Origin: Chimonanthus salicifolius
Taxonomy: Eukaryota > Streptophyta > Magnoliopsida > Laurales > Calycanthaceae
Length of the DNA stretch: 64,000 nucleotides
Reading direction: 5' to 3'
Assembly (NCBI GenBank): GCA_013350335.1
Contig: CM023541.1
Coordinates: forward strand, 35,084,739-35,148,738
The position numbers and the translations under genes were made by a program. Positions 1-10,929 of this stretch are shown piece by piece; the first letter of the stretch is position 1; the number at the start of each line of letters is the position of its first letter. A model generated the notes under the pieces. That model was given only the letters and a program-made list of their open reading frames with translations, searched no databases and had not been told where the DNA came from.

Positions 1-240
1 ATGTCTATTATAGGACCAATAAGTCTACCATAAAACCAATACGTCTACTATGTGACAAACATGTCTATCATAATACCAATACGTCTACCACGGGACCAAC
101 ATATCTAACATAAGACCAATGCGTTTACTATAGAACCAACATGTCCACCATAATACGAATATGTCTACCATGGGACCAACATGTCTAACATAAGACCAAT
201 ACGTTTACTATGAAACTAACAGGTCTACCATAAGACCAAT
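1..240. repeat. 20-bp tandem repeat, 12 units
   Basis: Twelve consecutive 20-bp units, consensus close to ATGTCTACCATAAGACCAAT, fill the first 240 bases with no length change between units. The array may continue left of the window. Units 6-7 resemble units 10-11 more than their neighbours (CTAACATAAGACC followed by GTTTACTAT), which suggests an 80-bp, four-unit higher-order period. There is no coding potential. Confidence 0.93.
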
Positions 241-1025
241 CCGGGCATGAATCCAAACCACCATGGGAAACATCATCCATGGGTATACACATTCATCCCT
301 GCTAACATGGTACCTGTGAGTATAATTTATTTATGGGTATAACTCATCCATAAATATAATTCCTCCATAGGTATAATCCATCCATGGGCGTAACTAATCC
401 AGTGGCACATCATCTACCATGAGATATTCTATCCGTAGGAACAACAATCGAATGAATCACTACGTGAGTGTGGCAACAATATCAAATCATCATATCATAT
501 CATAAATATATCACGACCCCTAGCAAGACTTAGGGCCCATCACTTACTAAGTGGGAGACTCAAGACTGACGTGATCAAGTCTACATCGCCCTACATCCCT
601 TCACATCATGAGTGATTCATTCAAGCTCTAAGGCAGTCGGACCGCGTCTATTGAAGTTAGCACCACCCCCATGGGGTAAAATAGTGTCTAGCTCTACACA
701 TCAACGCACATCAAGTGTGCTAAATATCCGTGAGAGTGCCCTCCAGCGCGTAGCATGTGAGGGACCTACACCTCGATGGCAAACCTACAGGACCAAGTCT
801 CCATAGCCTACCACATCGTCCCGAATATCTCTCTGAAACGGTCAGTCAACCATCATAATCACGTGAGGGATGTACCCATTCCACGTCTCAATATCAAGTG
901 ACCAAGTCACATATACATCTCAATGCCATAGTCTCCGTATGTTCATATCGAGGTTCCCACAGTCTCACGACTACTTTAGGCCGTACTCATGGAATCTATA
1001 TACTTATCTCATCCTTTTAATTATA
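241..1025. other. Non-genic, repeat-derived sequence
   Basis: No gene is seen. The stretch has short CCATGGGTATAA-like repetitions near 270-400, and at about 860-930 a block (CACGTGAGGGA, then CCACGTCTCAATAT, then AAGTGACC and GTCACATA) that recurs at 1855-1920. The two blocks flank the solo LTR and the minisatellite, so this is probably part of an older repeat, perhaps a large LTR. That last step is inference. Confidence 0.5.
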
Positions 1026-1030
1026 CATAG

Positions 1031-1447
1031 TGTTGGAACTTGTGGCTCAATTCCACTGAAATTAGGAGTCTAGTTATATGGGACTCCTAATTACATAGGA
1101 CTCCTAATTACATGGGATTCCTAATTACATTAGGAAACTGCTAAACATAGGACACTGCAATACTGCTATATATTAAGGACGTGGGTTTCATGGAAACCCT
1201 GCCGTTTGGCCGAGTGCCTTCTGAGGCCACAAGGGGCCTCTTGCAGTAGAGGTGTAGTGAGGGAGATAGAGAGAGAGGGAAGATACCAAAAGAGATCTTG
1301 GGATCCAAATCTTATATCTATGTATTCTTTTTATCTCGTGGATGTAGGTCAAGGTTGGGCCGAGCCACGTATATCTCGTGTGTTCTTTCTCTTTATGTGA
1401 TTGAATCTGTATTTTCTGTATGTAGGTATTGGGTCTAATCCCCAACA
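1031..1447. mobile_element. Solo LTR (copia-like), 417 bp
   Basis: The element begins TGTTGG and ends CCAACA, a perfect terminal inversion of the LTR TG...CA type. It is flanked by an exact 5-bp target duplication, CATAG at 1026-1030 and 1448-1452. No internal coding region lies between the ends, so it is a solo LTR left by LTR-LTR recombination. An 18-bp motif (GACTCCTAATTACATRG) is repeated about three times at 1080-1135. The length and TGTTGG...CCAACA ends fit Ty1-copia LTRs, but the lineage is not proven. Confidence 0.9.
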
Positions 1448-1504
1448 CATAGTTGAGACACAATGATCTACGCTTCCTTTTTCAACGGACTGAGGTATAA
1501 CGTT

Positions 1505-1895
1505 ATCAATATCACGTGAGGGACATACCCATACCACGTCTCAATCATCAATATCCCGTGAGGGACGCACCCATACAATGCCTTAATATAATCAATATCA
1601 CGTGAGGGACGCACCCATACCACGTCTCAATTATCAATATCACGTGGGGGACACGCTCATACTACACCTTAATATAATCAATATTACGTGAGGGACGCAC
1701 CCATACGACGTCTCAATCATCAATATCACCTGAGGAACGCACCCATACCAGGCCTCAATATAATCAAAATCAGGTGAGGGACGCACCCATACTATGCCTC
1801 AATATAATCAATATCACGTAAAGGATACACTCATTCCACGTCTCAATATAATCATCACGTGAGGGACTTACTCATGCCACGTATCAATATAATCA
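1505..1895. repeat. 42-47 bp minisatellite with CACGTGAGGGA core
   Basis: About nine units of the form ATCAATATCACGTGAGGGAC, then GCACCCATACCACGTCTCAA, run head to tail. Units of about 42 bp alternate with units lengthened by an ATATA segment, giving a dimer period near 90 bp. Each unit contains a CACGTG palindrome (some mutated). A single related unit lies at about 855-900, on the other side of the solo LTR. Confidence 0.85.
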
Positions 1896-3019
1896 AGTGA
1901 CCTTGTCACATACATCTCAGTGCCAAAGTCCTCATCCGTCCATCTTAAGAATTTTCACAGTTTTCTAGCCACTGTAAGATTTACTCGAGTAATAAACATA
2001 CATGTCTCATCATATCGAAACTCCTAAGGCATCATAACCTCTTCGGACCGCCTTCAAGGGATCCAACATCTAGCATTAGGGTCTATAATAAGGAATGTAT
2101 ATCCAACCAATCTCTTTCTACCCTTCATATTTGCTCAATGACTTACATTATCCTTAATATAAATGGATGACACAATGCATCTTTTAATCGAGCTGAGGCA
2201 CAATGCTCTCAGTTGCCTACATACCACATAGTGGATCAGATCAACTGTAGTTCATTATTTTCACATTTGGGTTGACATTGGAAAGTGATCATACTTTTAC
2301 TTTAGGGAAATCAAATAAGGCTTTCTTAACATTTACATTGCATTCTATGCATTCTCAATCATGCTAGTCTATTCCCATTTTAGCACAAGTTAACCCCCCC
2401 TTGGTTTCTAATATACTTGACCTTAAGTCACTCATATCACTTAGTCTAATCATTTACCAAGACCCTCTTCAAATCATGGAAATTCATTCTACACTTGGTT
2501 AGGTCGATCCACCACAACCATTATTAACATATGTGCTCACTAGTACTGTATACATCATCATATAATCCAAGCATGGCATAAAACACATTCATCATTCTTT
2601 TTATATGAGTTACCCATCTAAAAATTCCAATCACAATCATGAGAATTCATTTGATACATACATTACTCATAACAATAGACAAGTATGGGAAGGTTTAAGG
2701 CCCTACATTACACATCTTTGGCAATCTTTATTTATCATACATTTTATCATACTTTAACACATCACAAATCTATGAATTCTCAATTATATTAAACATCTAA
2801 TCAAAGGAAACTTGGAAAACTCATACATATGTATCTGATACAATATATTCACATCAATCACACACAGGCATAAAGAGGTCAAACCATAACCTTACCCAAC
2901 TATACATTAGAATGTGTACAAGGCAACATTCACTTAAACATATTATCACACACCTTGTGAGTATGGAATTTTACAAATATTCCCAATGCTCCAAGTGTAT
3001 AGCATTCTCCAATTTTACT
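1896..3019. other. Non-genic stretch
   Basis: AT-rich sequence without a credible open reading frame or recognised element. It follows directly from the minisatellite and may belong to the same decayed repeat. Confidence 0.5.
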
Positions 3020-3115
3020 CAATGTTATCAAACTCGAATCGTATCGAAATTGTTCTAGAAGTGTGAATCGTGAATCGTGAATCGAAAATCATAAAATCGT
3101 ACGATTTATATATCA
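3020..3115 (+). mobile_element. Terminus of a hAT-type element (CAATGTTATCAAACTCGAATCG)
   Basis: The sequence from CAATGTTATCA through the repeated GTGAATCGTGAATCG to AAAATCGTACGATTTATA matches, in order, the inverted right end of the hAT-like element at 26807-27861 (CAAGGTTGTCAAAATCG, then GTATCGTGAATCG, then GAATCGAAAATCGTA). It is therefore one end of the same family. The matching other end is unclear: an inverted TGATAACATTG lies at 4927-4937, but the sequence inside it differs and no 8-bp duplication flanks the pair. Confidence 0.6.
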
Positions 3116-4212
3116 TCTTATTCCCATAACCATTTTGTTGACATGCGCCATTACATGATTAAAAGAAATCATATTAATTAAGTCTAATTTAGGTTAGGGT
3201 ATTACAATGTATCTTTTAAAAAAATTAACTAATATTTTGAAATATTAACTGAAATTTCTACATATCAACAAAATTTTCTATCCCTATTTACTTTGATTGA
3301 AATTTGTAACTAACAACTTCTATTAAATAAATCATAAATGCTCAATGGGCATGGCTTAAATACAGTAAACTCTCAGTAATGTAATACTCTATAAAGTGAT
3401 AACATGTCTAAAATAATATTGGCAGTTAGTTCTCACCTCGGGCCCATACAAAATATAATAAATTTCTCTAACTCAATAGTCAATACATTCAGAATAAAAA
3501 ATGTATTATCTCAACTATTTTGCAAAGTAATTTTCCACACATTTAGAATAAAAAACTACTGCAAAAATGACTAAGGACCTCACAAACTGATAAAGTGTGG
3601 AAGTCTAGAGAAAATTTGGGATGAAAAAAGAGGAGCGGGGATGTGGGTAGGTGGAGATTATTTATTATTTTATAAATATAATATAATATATAAAGAAGAT
3701 AAATGGGCTAAACACTTTGCTCTAAGGATAGGGATATGTAAACTGTCTGGGTTGCAAGATGACAAGGAGATTATCCGTCTAAAGAATCTTTGGGCTTAAT
3801 GGTCCGCCCACTCTGTTGTAGGATAATTTTTTTTCAGAAAGAGAAGCTGAAATGAGTAATTTGTTTCCACAAAGATAAACTGAAAGTAATTTTTTATAAT
3901 AGGTGAGAGTTTTTAGGAGTTTTTTAAAAATAAATATTGCTAAACCCTCTAATTCAATAACTTCTATAATACAATATATGTACTATGGTCCCAACCTTAT
4001 TACATTATAGAGGTTTTACTATTGTTAAATTTTTAAGTGCCAACGGGCAAGGGTAGATTGATCTAACAGCACATACGCTTATACACATATAAAAAATTGG
4101 TAGGGCCTAATAGAAAAAATATGATTTGTAGTCTCATTAAAAAAATCGATATAATTAAAAGGGTAGTGATTTTTTCACTCCCATTTTCTCTCATGGTGTA
4201 TCTCTTTAAAAG
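3116..4212. other. Non-genic AT-rich stretch, possibly interior of the hAT-type element
   Basis: No gene. There are several short AT-rich runs (ATATAATATAATATA near 3675) and no sustained reading frame. If the pair of inverted ends at 3020 and 4937 is real, this is its decayed interior. Confidence 0.4.
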
Positions 4213-4360
4213 ATTTTTTTTTTTTTATTTATGTGTGGAAAATTCAGACACAGTCCTGCTAAAACCCTCATGGGTGAGCCCACTATCCTTAGAACACACT
4301 AAGGTTAGGCCATGGAGGCTCGAACCCTCAACCTCCCGCTTCCTGAGGTAACCGGTACTG
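4213..4360 (-). mobile_element. tRNA-derived SINE (family 1), minus strand
   Basis: Read on the - strand, the element starts near 4358 with TACCGGTTACCTCAGGAAG. It has a box-B-like GAGGGTTCGAGCC, then GCCTAACCTTAGTGTG, and ends in TTTTCCACACATAAAT followed by a poly-A tail (poly-T at 4214-4226 on +). The order and spacing match the + strand copy at 42627-42790, so the two define one SINE family. Box B shows the tRNA-related head. A clean target duplication was not found. Confidence 0.75.
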
Positions 4361-5363
4361 TTGGGAAAAAAAAATGAAAAGAGAGGGAAGTATGAGTAAA
4401 TGTTAATTTTTCTTTAAAGGGGTATTCTATGAAAAAAAATAGAGGTACAAAAATCATTATCCTTAAAAAGGCAATGTCATTGTTTTAGTAAAAATAAAAT
4501 GTTCTTCTTTTCTTAAATAAAAAATATTCAGTGAAATTCATTTGAAATGCTAGTTATTTAACATAAATTAGAATGCAATTGTTTAAATAGCTGAAGACCA
4601 CATGGATAATCATCTTAACATGAATTAAATGTGTTAAAATAATCATTTTAATCATCAAAATTTAAAGACTAAAAACACAAGTTTTAAGATGATTAAATGA
4701 GAGGTGAAACTTCACGAATGATATTCCATCAAGTGTGTGTATTCCACAAAATATTTTATTCCATTATCCTCAATGAAATAGATTTCACAGTATCCTTATT
4801 GCAAGGATTTGTATGTCACTACCATACGGATGATACGGTTTTGACCAAGTCATACCCATAGTTAATCCCGTTGAACCTTATTTAACCCAACCTTTATTGG
4901 AGACGGTTCGGTAGACGATCCAGTTCTGATAACATTGGTCTATATGAATTGAGAGATTTACATATACTTTAAAGATTTATTGAGTTATCCGCTTTAACAC
5001 GTTTGTTTAAAAACACATTTTATTATTATGTTAATGCATAACTTTCGATTCTCTTTTCATTTATTTAAGATTTCTATCTTTATTTTTTTTTAAACTATAC
5101 ATTGTACAAAAACATGAGAGAGAGAATTAACAACATCAAAGTGCAAACTTGGGTAAATTAGGTTGCTTCTGTAATACAGGTTGACAAAGGGTAAATAAAA
5201 TTTCAAAAGTGAAAAACGCAGAAAGGAGATCGCTTATGTGATACAGCTTTACAAACGTCAAAGTGCATGTCTTGTGTAATGGACGGAGCTCTCAATTTAT
5301 CGAGAGTGGAGATAAAATGCAAGCAGTCAAAAGTACTTGTTTTACAATTGAAATAAGCTATAT
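4361..5363. other. Non-genic stretch
   Basis: No gene or recognised element except the possible inverted hAT-type end at about 4920-4937. The short open frames here are not supported by family motifs. Confidence 0.45.
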
Positions 5364-5372
5364 TTAATAATA

Positions 5373-6950
5373 GGGAGCACTTACACACACCTGATTTTTC
5401 TGCCTCTACACATCCATTTTTAAAATTTTAGGTAAAATTATGATTTTACCCCCGCGTTTCCCATCATTCGAATGAATGCCTAGTTCATTTTGGCATTCAT
5501 TCGAATGAATGCCCATGTGTAATTTCAATTCATTCGAATGAATGGGCTGAGCAGAAACACGAAATACTGCTTAGCCCATTCATTCGAATGAATGGATCAT
5601 TCATTCGAATGAATAGTAATTTCATTCGTTCGTTTCCTTCATTCATTCGGATGAACGATGAATGAACGGTCATTCGAATCAACGATCCGTTCATTCGAAT
5701 GACCCGTTATCATTCGAATGGCTGTAAATGAATCGAATGGCCGTTTTCAATGACTGTGAACGAATGAATGTGAACTTACAGTATACAGTATATACATTTA
5801 TTTAAATTTTTTTAAAACTTTACACTTATTTTTTAAGCACTGTGTATTTTCAAAATTTCCCAAATTGAATATCTAGACTAATTAAAATAATCTGATAAAA
5901 ATACCTTAAGACTTTAAGGTATTTTGACACTCCTAAATATTTAAAACACAGTATTATACAAATAAGGGTATCCCTAGGGTGTGTCAAAAATACATTTGGA
6001 GGTGTCAAAAGACCTTTAAGTCTTAAGGTATTTTTATCAGGTTATTTTAATTAGTATAGATATTCAATTTGAGAAATTTTGGAAATACACAGTGTTTAAA
6101 AAATAACGGTCTATGTTTTAAAATATAGACAGTTATTTTTAAGCACTGTGTATTTTCAAAATCTCTCAAATTGAATATCTAGACTAATTAAAATAACCTG
6201 ATAAAAATAACTTAAGACTTCAAGGTCTTTTGACACTCCTAAATATTTAAAACACAGTATTTTACAAATAAGGGTATCCCTAGGGTGTGTCAAAAATACA
6301 TTTGGAAGTGTCAAAAGACCTTTAAGTCTTAAGGTATTTTTATCAGGTTATTTTAATTAGTCTACATATTCAATTTGAGAAATTTTGGAAATACACAGTG
6401 CTTAAAAAATAACGGTCTATGTTTTAAAATATAGACAGTTATTTTTAAGCACTGTGTATTTTCAAAATTTCTCAAATTGAATATATAGACTAATTAAAAT
6501 AACTTGATAAAAATACCTTAAGACTTCAAGGTCTTTTGACACTTCCAAATGTATTTTTGACACACCCTAGGGATACTCTTATTTGTAAAATACTGTGTTT
6601 TAAATATTTAGGAGTGTCAAAATACCTTGAAGTCTTAAGGTATTTTTATCAGGTTATTTTAATTAGTCTAGATATTCAATTTGAGAAATTTTGGAAATAC
6701 ACAGTGCTTAAAAAATAAGTGTAAAGTTTTAAAATAAATTTTATTATTTAAATCATTCGAATGAATGAGCCTCATTCATTCGAATGAATAGGCTGAGCCC
6801 ATTCATTCGAATGAATTGAAATTACACATGGACATTCATTTTGGCATTCATTCGAATGATTGGAAACGCGGGGGTAAAATTGTAATTTCACCCGAAATTT
6901 TAAAAACGGGTGTGTAGAAGCAGAAAAACCGAGTGTGTGTAAGAGCTCTC
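5373..6950. mobile_element. Mutator-type non-autonomous element with palindromic cargo
   Basis: The ends are inverted (GGGAGCACTTACACACAC at the left; complement GAGAGCTCTTACACACAC at the right), and the inversion continues for more than 80 bp through TTTTTCTGCCTCTACACA and a block ending in TTTACCCCC. The element is bounded by a perfect 9-bp duplication, TTAATAATA at 5364-5372 and 6951-6959; 9 bp is the usual size for Mutator superfamily insertions. There is no transposase. Inside each end is a cluster of the perfect palindrome TTCATTCGAATGAA and variants (about 5466-5770 and 6751-6860), and between them the triple palindrome listed separately. Related copies lie at 13085, 41538 and about 57270. 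Confidence 0.88.
5825..6718. repeat. Three tandem ~285-bp palindromes inside the Mutator-type element
   Basis: Units at about 5825-6106, 6132-6412 and 6438-6718 each begin TTTTTAAGCACTGTGTATTTT and end with its inverse AAATACACAGTGCTTAAAAA. Each arm carries AATTGAATAT, TAATTAAAATAA and ATACCTTAAGAC, and their inverses follow in the other arm. The units are joined by AACGGTCTATGTTTTAAAAT then ATAGAC, itself a palindrome. The roughly 95-bp centre, with GGGTATCCCTAGGG, faces one way in units 1 and 2 and the opposite way in unit 3. The module may be a MITE that inserted and then amplified; this is inference. Confidence 0.85.
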
Positions 6951-6959
6951 TTAATAATA

Positions 6960-7407
6960 TTGGCCGATATAATTATTGAGGATGGTCGATATTTTCACCT
7001 TTACTCACAACACATGTGTTTATAGTAACATTTTTTCATATATATAAACATTATATGTAGAGATGCAATTTGAGTTAGGTCTAACTTGAACTTGTATAAA
7101 AAAAAAAGTCGAGTCTAAATGGACTTGAGCTTGATCCAAGCTCATTTTCTAGGCTAAAAACTTTATTCAAGAAGGCCCAACTTTGATCTCAAAGCTTAGA
7201 TTTGACTCTAATCTTATAAAAACATGATTTCCTTTAATAATACTTTCTGATATTTATAAATAATGATACAAATAAACCTATTTTGGATCTAAAAGTCCCT
7301 ATACTCTATAAACCTGGATATTCATTTCAAATTTAGAATTGGGCTCAAACCTTACAAACAAAGCTTGGCCATGGGTTGAGTTTTAATACAAATTTGATAA
7401 TTCATGA
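6960..7407. other. Non-genic stretch
   Basis: No gene. AT-rich, with a GGCCGATAT / GGTCGATATT motif near 6962-6990 that recalls the insertion at 11492, and no reading frame of note. Confidence 0.4.
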
Positions 7408-8996
7408 TCAGATTGAAAAGTTGCACCCTCTAGAGAATGTTGGTAGAGAACATTGTATGAACAAATCGTTTAGATTGAACCATGTGTTTGGTGACCGAAA
7501 AACTATCACCATAATATCTAAATGAAGGCAATAATAATACATATTGATTACAGTGTTGTTGGCTTCCTGAAGAAGGCAACAACTATTCATAGCAACATTG
7601 GTCCCAACAATGACGTCTTGATAGCACAATAAAGAAAATAAAAAGGGATATAACTTTTACAAGCTCTCAAGGCATTAATGTTATGTTTTTGTAAAAAAAC
7701 CCAACTTTTTCAACTTTGGATGCGCCACTATAAAAACAACCACCCAGATAGAAAAATGCTCTAAAGCATTATTTAACGATTGAGACTTTATATATATATA
7801 TATATATATATGAATATTTTTACTCTATTTTGGAGGTGAGATTAATTCTACGAGTATGTGTAAATCTTTCAATTCATACACTGAATAAATCGATGAGGAT
7901 CAATTTCATTAGAAGTGACTAAGAGGAGTTGAGCATGAATCGAAATCAAGACTTTACTTTATGAGACGAGCGTCTTGACTGTGAAACCAACCATTTCATG
8001 GGAGTGTTTGGATTGGGGACAAATGGGGGTGATGAAGGGTAACCCTTCATTACTCTTTTTTGATAATTTTTTTTTTTGAGGTCCGAAGGTGTCCAGACGT
8101 CACATCCTACTAGTCCTTCAGAGTATGTGAAAATCCTCTTATCCGCACACACCGAGTAAATCGATAGGACTTTACTCTTTATATATTTTCATTGGAAGTG
8201 GCCCTTCATTGATGCTCTCATGGTTTGAATCCAAGACCTCCTTCTAGAGATTTTACTACTAAATCAATTGAGATAATCTATTGAAATTACTTTTTTTTTA
8301 TAATTGAAGAGGTCATGAGATAATATCCCTCTTTATCTTTCTTTTTTCACTTTTTTAATACCCTCTTCATTCTGAATACCCTTATCCCATTCCGAAATGT
8401 ACTTCTCTAAAAAAGCTACCCTCCATCCAAATGCAGCCCACGTCATTTTCAATTGGAAAAGTGATAAGAGAGTTTTAGTGACAAGTGAGATACTTGCAAC
8501 TCAAATTTTGAAGACGCGGTGAAACCAGTCCTTCCGTGTCATTTCAATTGGAAAAGTGATAAAAAGTTTAGTGACAAGTGAGATCCTTGCAACTCAAGTT
8601 TTGAAGAAACTTGCAGCTCAAGTTTTGAACACCAACAATGACGTTACAAAGAATGTGAAGACTCGCCAGTCAAAATGAATAAAAAATAAAACTAGTACTT
8701 GCCTCTCCAATGAAATCTCAGACAATGACAATGCTTGTCTGTATCTATAAATCCTCCTTTTTATCCAAGAAGGTGACCCTTTTTCCAAAAGGAAAATGCC
8801 TTTTTCAAAAGAAAAAAGTAGGATCTAATATTGATGGAAATATTGGGAATGCTGTGCAAAAGGAAAACCATGAAAAGGAGGAAAACCTTATCCTTCGAGT
8901 GGACCCTCTTCCACTTGTAACGTCACCTTCCACTGACTTGGGAATCGACCCATTGTCACTCAGCAAAAAAAAATTCTTGTAATCCCTATGTTTATG
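7408..8996. repeat. Module X, copy 1 of a copia-associated tandem array
   Basis: This is the first of three copies of a module beginning AGATTGAAAAGTTGCACCCT and ending just before an LTR (TCCCTATGTTTATG). The period is 2070 bp to copy 2 and 1672 bp to copy 3. It contains an Au-like SINE-derived segment on the - strand (about 7812-8000), an 8068-8285 SINE insertion unique to this copy, and a short + strand frame at 8710-8982 that recurs in copy 3. The short - strand frame at 7408-7629 (YQDVIVGTNVAMN) is also conserved in copy 2, so X may include a captured gene fragment. Its origin is not recognised. Confidence 0.7.
8068..8285 (-). mobile_element. SINE (Au-like family 2), minus strand, with target duplication
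   Basis: On the - strand the element has a tRNA-like head with a box-B-like GGTTTGAATCC complement region (TGGTTTGAATCC on +), a 3' part whose complement reads GTCTGGACACCTTCGGACCT, and a poly-A tail (poly-T at 8067-8077 on +). It is flanked by ATTACTCTTTTTTGATAAT (8049-8067) and a near-identical 8286-8304, about 19 bp. Copies 2 and 3 of module X lack it and preserve the empty site (GATAATTGAGGAGGTC type), which proves the insertion boundaries. Confidence 0.85.
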
Positions 8997-9153
8997 CATA
9001 TTAGTGGAATAGTTGACCTCTCCTTATTTTATGCCATGATCTCTAAATTAGTGCATATATAAAATATGATTGAGCATGAATGTAGGATCTGGGATATATA
9101 TATATATATTAACAAATAATGGAAATGTACAGTGAATTTCTTTTCTTATTTCA
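8997..9153 (+). mobile_element. Copia-type LTR, copy 1
   Basis: CATATTAGTGGAATAGTTGA to CTTATTTCA, followed at once by TGATATCAGAACCAGTCC, a decayed primer-binding site for initiator tRNA-Met (TGGTATCAGAGCC type). Similar LTRs lie at 10728, 13015 and 15493. A gag fragment follows, so this is a 5' LTR placement. The interior has lost the GGATCC-containing tail and gained an (AT)n run relative to the 15493 copy. Confidence 0.8.
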
Positions 9154-9248
9154 TGATATCAGAACCAGTCCTTAATGTAAAAGGTCCATTATTTATTTCT
9201 TTTATCTCAATTTCTATCATTCTCCTCTTCATCTACTTCAGTCTTTCT

Positions 9249-9478
9249 GTCCTACCTACGGCTTCCACCTCTACTTCACCGCCTCCTCTTTCTTTTCCTA
9301 TCTCAAACATATCAAATCATATCTCCATTAGATTAGATTCAGAGAACTATCTTTTGTGGTGTGATCAATTTATGCTTCTTCTTATTTGCAATGATTTGCT
9401 TGATTTTGTGAATGGATCTATACCTCCTCCGGCAAAAAAGATGATCCATCAAACAACACAAAAAGAATGGTTAGTCAT
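9249..9478 (+). pseudogene. Copia gag N-terminal fragment, copy 1
   Basis: Translates to a Ty1-copia gag start with TSTSPPPLSFPISNISNHIS, then LDSENYLLWCDQF, and NDLLDFVNGSIPPPAKK, the typical N-terminal gag segment that precedes the retrotransposon UBN2-type domain. The frame continues into TTQKEWLVI and is then cut off by the junction with module X copy 2 (AGATTGAAAAG). The usual start Met is changed (ACG in place of ATG compared with the other copies). It is non-functional. Confidence 0.8.
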
Positions 9479-10727
9479 CAGATTGAAAAGTTGCACCCTC
9501 TAGAGAATGTTGGTAGAGAACATTGTATGAATAAATCCTTTAGATTGAACCATGTGTTTAGTGACTGAAAAATTATCACCATAATATCTAAATGAAGGTA
9601 ATAATAATACACATTAATTTGACAGAGAAAGTTAAAATATAGAACAGTGTTGTTGGCTTCCTGAAGAAGGTAATAACTATTCATAGCAACATCGGTCCCA
9701 ACAATGACGTCTTGATAGCACAATAAAGAAAAGAAAAAAGGGATATAACTTTTACCAGTTCTCAAGACATTAATGTTATGTTTTTTCTCAAGACATTAAT
9801 GTTATGTTTTTCTAAAAAACCCAACTTTTCCAACTTTGGGTGCACCACTATAAAAACGACCACCCAAATAGAAAAATGCTCTAAAGCATTATTTAATGAT
9901 TAGAGATTTTTTTTTTATATATAGATATTCTTACTCTATTTTGAAGTTGAGACTAATTCTACGAATATGTGTAAACTTTTCAATTTACACACTGAATAAA
10001 TCGATGAGGATCAATTTCATTAAAAGTGACTTAGAGAAGTTGAAAATGAATCGAAATCAAGAAATTATTTTATAAGACGAGCATCTTGATTGTGAAACCA
10101 ATTTTTCCATGGGAGCGTTGGATTCGGGATAAACGGGAGTGATGAAGGGTAACTCTCCATTATTCTTTTTTGGAAATTGAAGAAGTCATGGGATAACACT
10201 CCTCTTTAACTTCTTTTTCTCACTTTTTTAATACCCTTTTCATTTTGAATACTCTTATCCCAAAATGCACCTCTCTAAAACATTACCCTCCATCCAAATG
10301 CAGCCCATGTCATTTTCAATTGAAAAAGTAAGAGAGTTTTAGTGACAAGTGAGATACTTGCAACTCAAATTTTGAAGACACGGTGAAACTAGTCCTTCCG
10401 TGTCATTTCAATTGGAAAAGTGATGAAAAGTTTAAATTTTGAAGACACGGTGCAACCAGTCCTTCCGTGTCATTTCAATTGGAAGAGTAATAAAACGTTT
10501 AGTGACAAGTGAGATCCTTGCAACTCAAGTTTTGAAGATACTTGCAACTCAAGTTTTGAACACCTACAATGAAGTTACAAAGAATGTGAAGACTCGCTAG
10601 TCAAAATGAATAAAAAATAAAACTAGCACTTGCCTCTCCAATGAAATCTGAGACAATGACGATGCTTGGGAATCGATCCATTGTCACTCAGAAAAAGAAA
10701 AAAAGTCTTGTAATCCCTATGTTTATG
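9479..10727. repeat. Module X, copy 2
   Basis: Same order as copy 1 but without the SINE. It also has a deletion near 10667 that removes most of the segment carrying the 8710-8982 frame (ACGATGCTT joins directly to GGGAATCGATCC) and a local duplication near 10400-10470 (CGGTGAAACTAGTCCTTCC and CGGTGCAACCAGTCCTTCC). Confidence 0.75.
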
Positions 10728-10832
10728 CATATTAGTGGAATAGTTGAACTCTCCTTATTTTATGCTATGATCTCTCTCTGTAAATTAGTGCATATATAAA
10801 ATATGATTAAGCATGATTGTAGGATCTAATCA
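10728..10832 (+). mobile_element. Copia-type LTR, copy 2 (internally deleted)
   Basis: Starts CATATTAGTGGAATAGTTGA and ends GTAGGATCTAATCA, followed by TGGTATCAGAACCAGTCC, a good tRNA-Met primer-binding site. The tail present in copies 3 and 4 (GGGATATGATTAGGATCC onwards) is missing. Confidence 0.78.
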
Positions 10833-10929
10833 TGGTATCAGAACCAGTCCTTAGTGTCCATTCTTTATTTCTTTTATCTCAATTTCTATCATTCTCCTCT
10901 TCATCTACTTCAGTCTTTCTGTCCTACGT

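Noticed and set aside
1505..1895. CRISPR-like regular repeats
   Set aside because: Repeats are contiguous variants of one unit without unique spacers, there are no cas genes, and the DNA is plant nuclear.
3020..4937. A complete 1.9-kb hAT element between CAATGTTATCA and TGATAACATTG
   Set aside because: The 8-bp flanks do not match (ATTTTACT versus GTCTATAT), and the sequence inside the right end does not resemble the family. Only the left end is accepted.
7408..7629. Minus-strand frame with YQDVIVGTNVAMN as a host gene
   Set aside because: It is part of the repeated module X and recurs in copy 2 with changes. At most it is a captured fragment.
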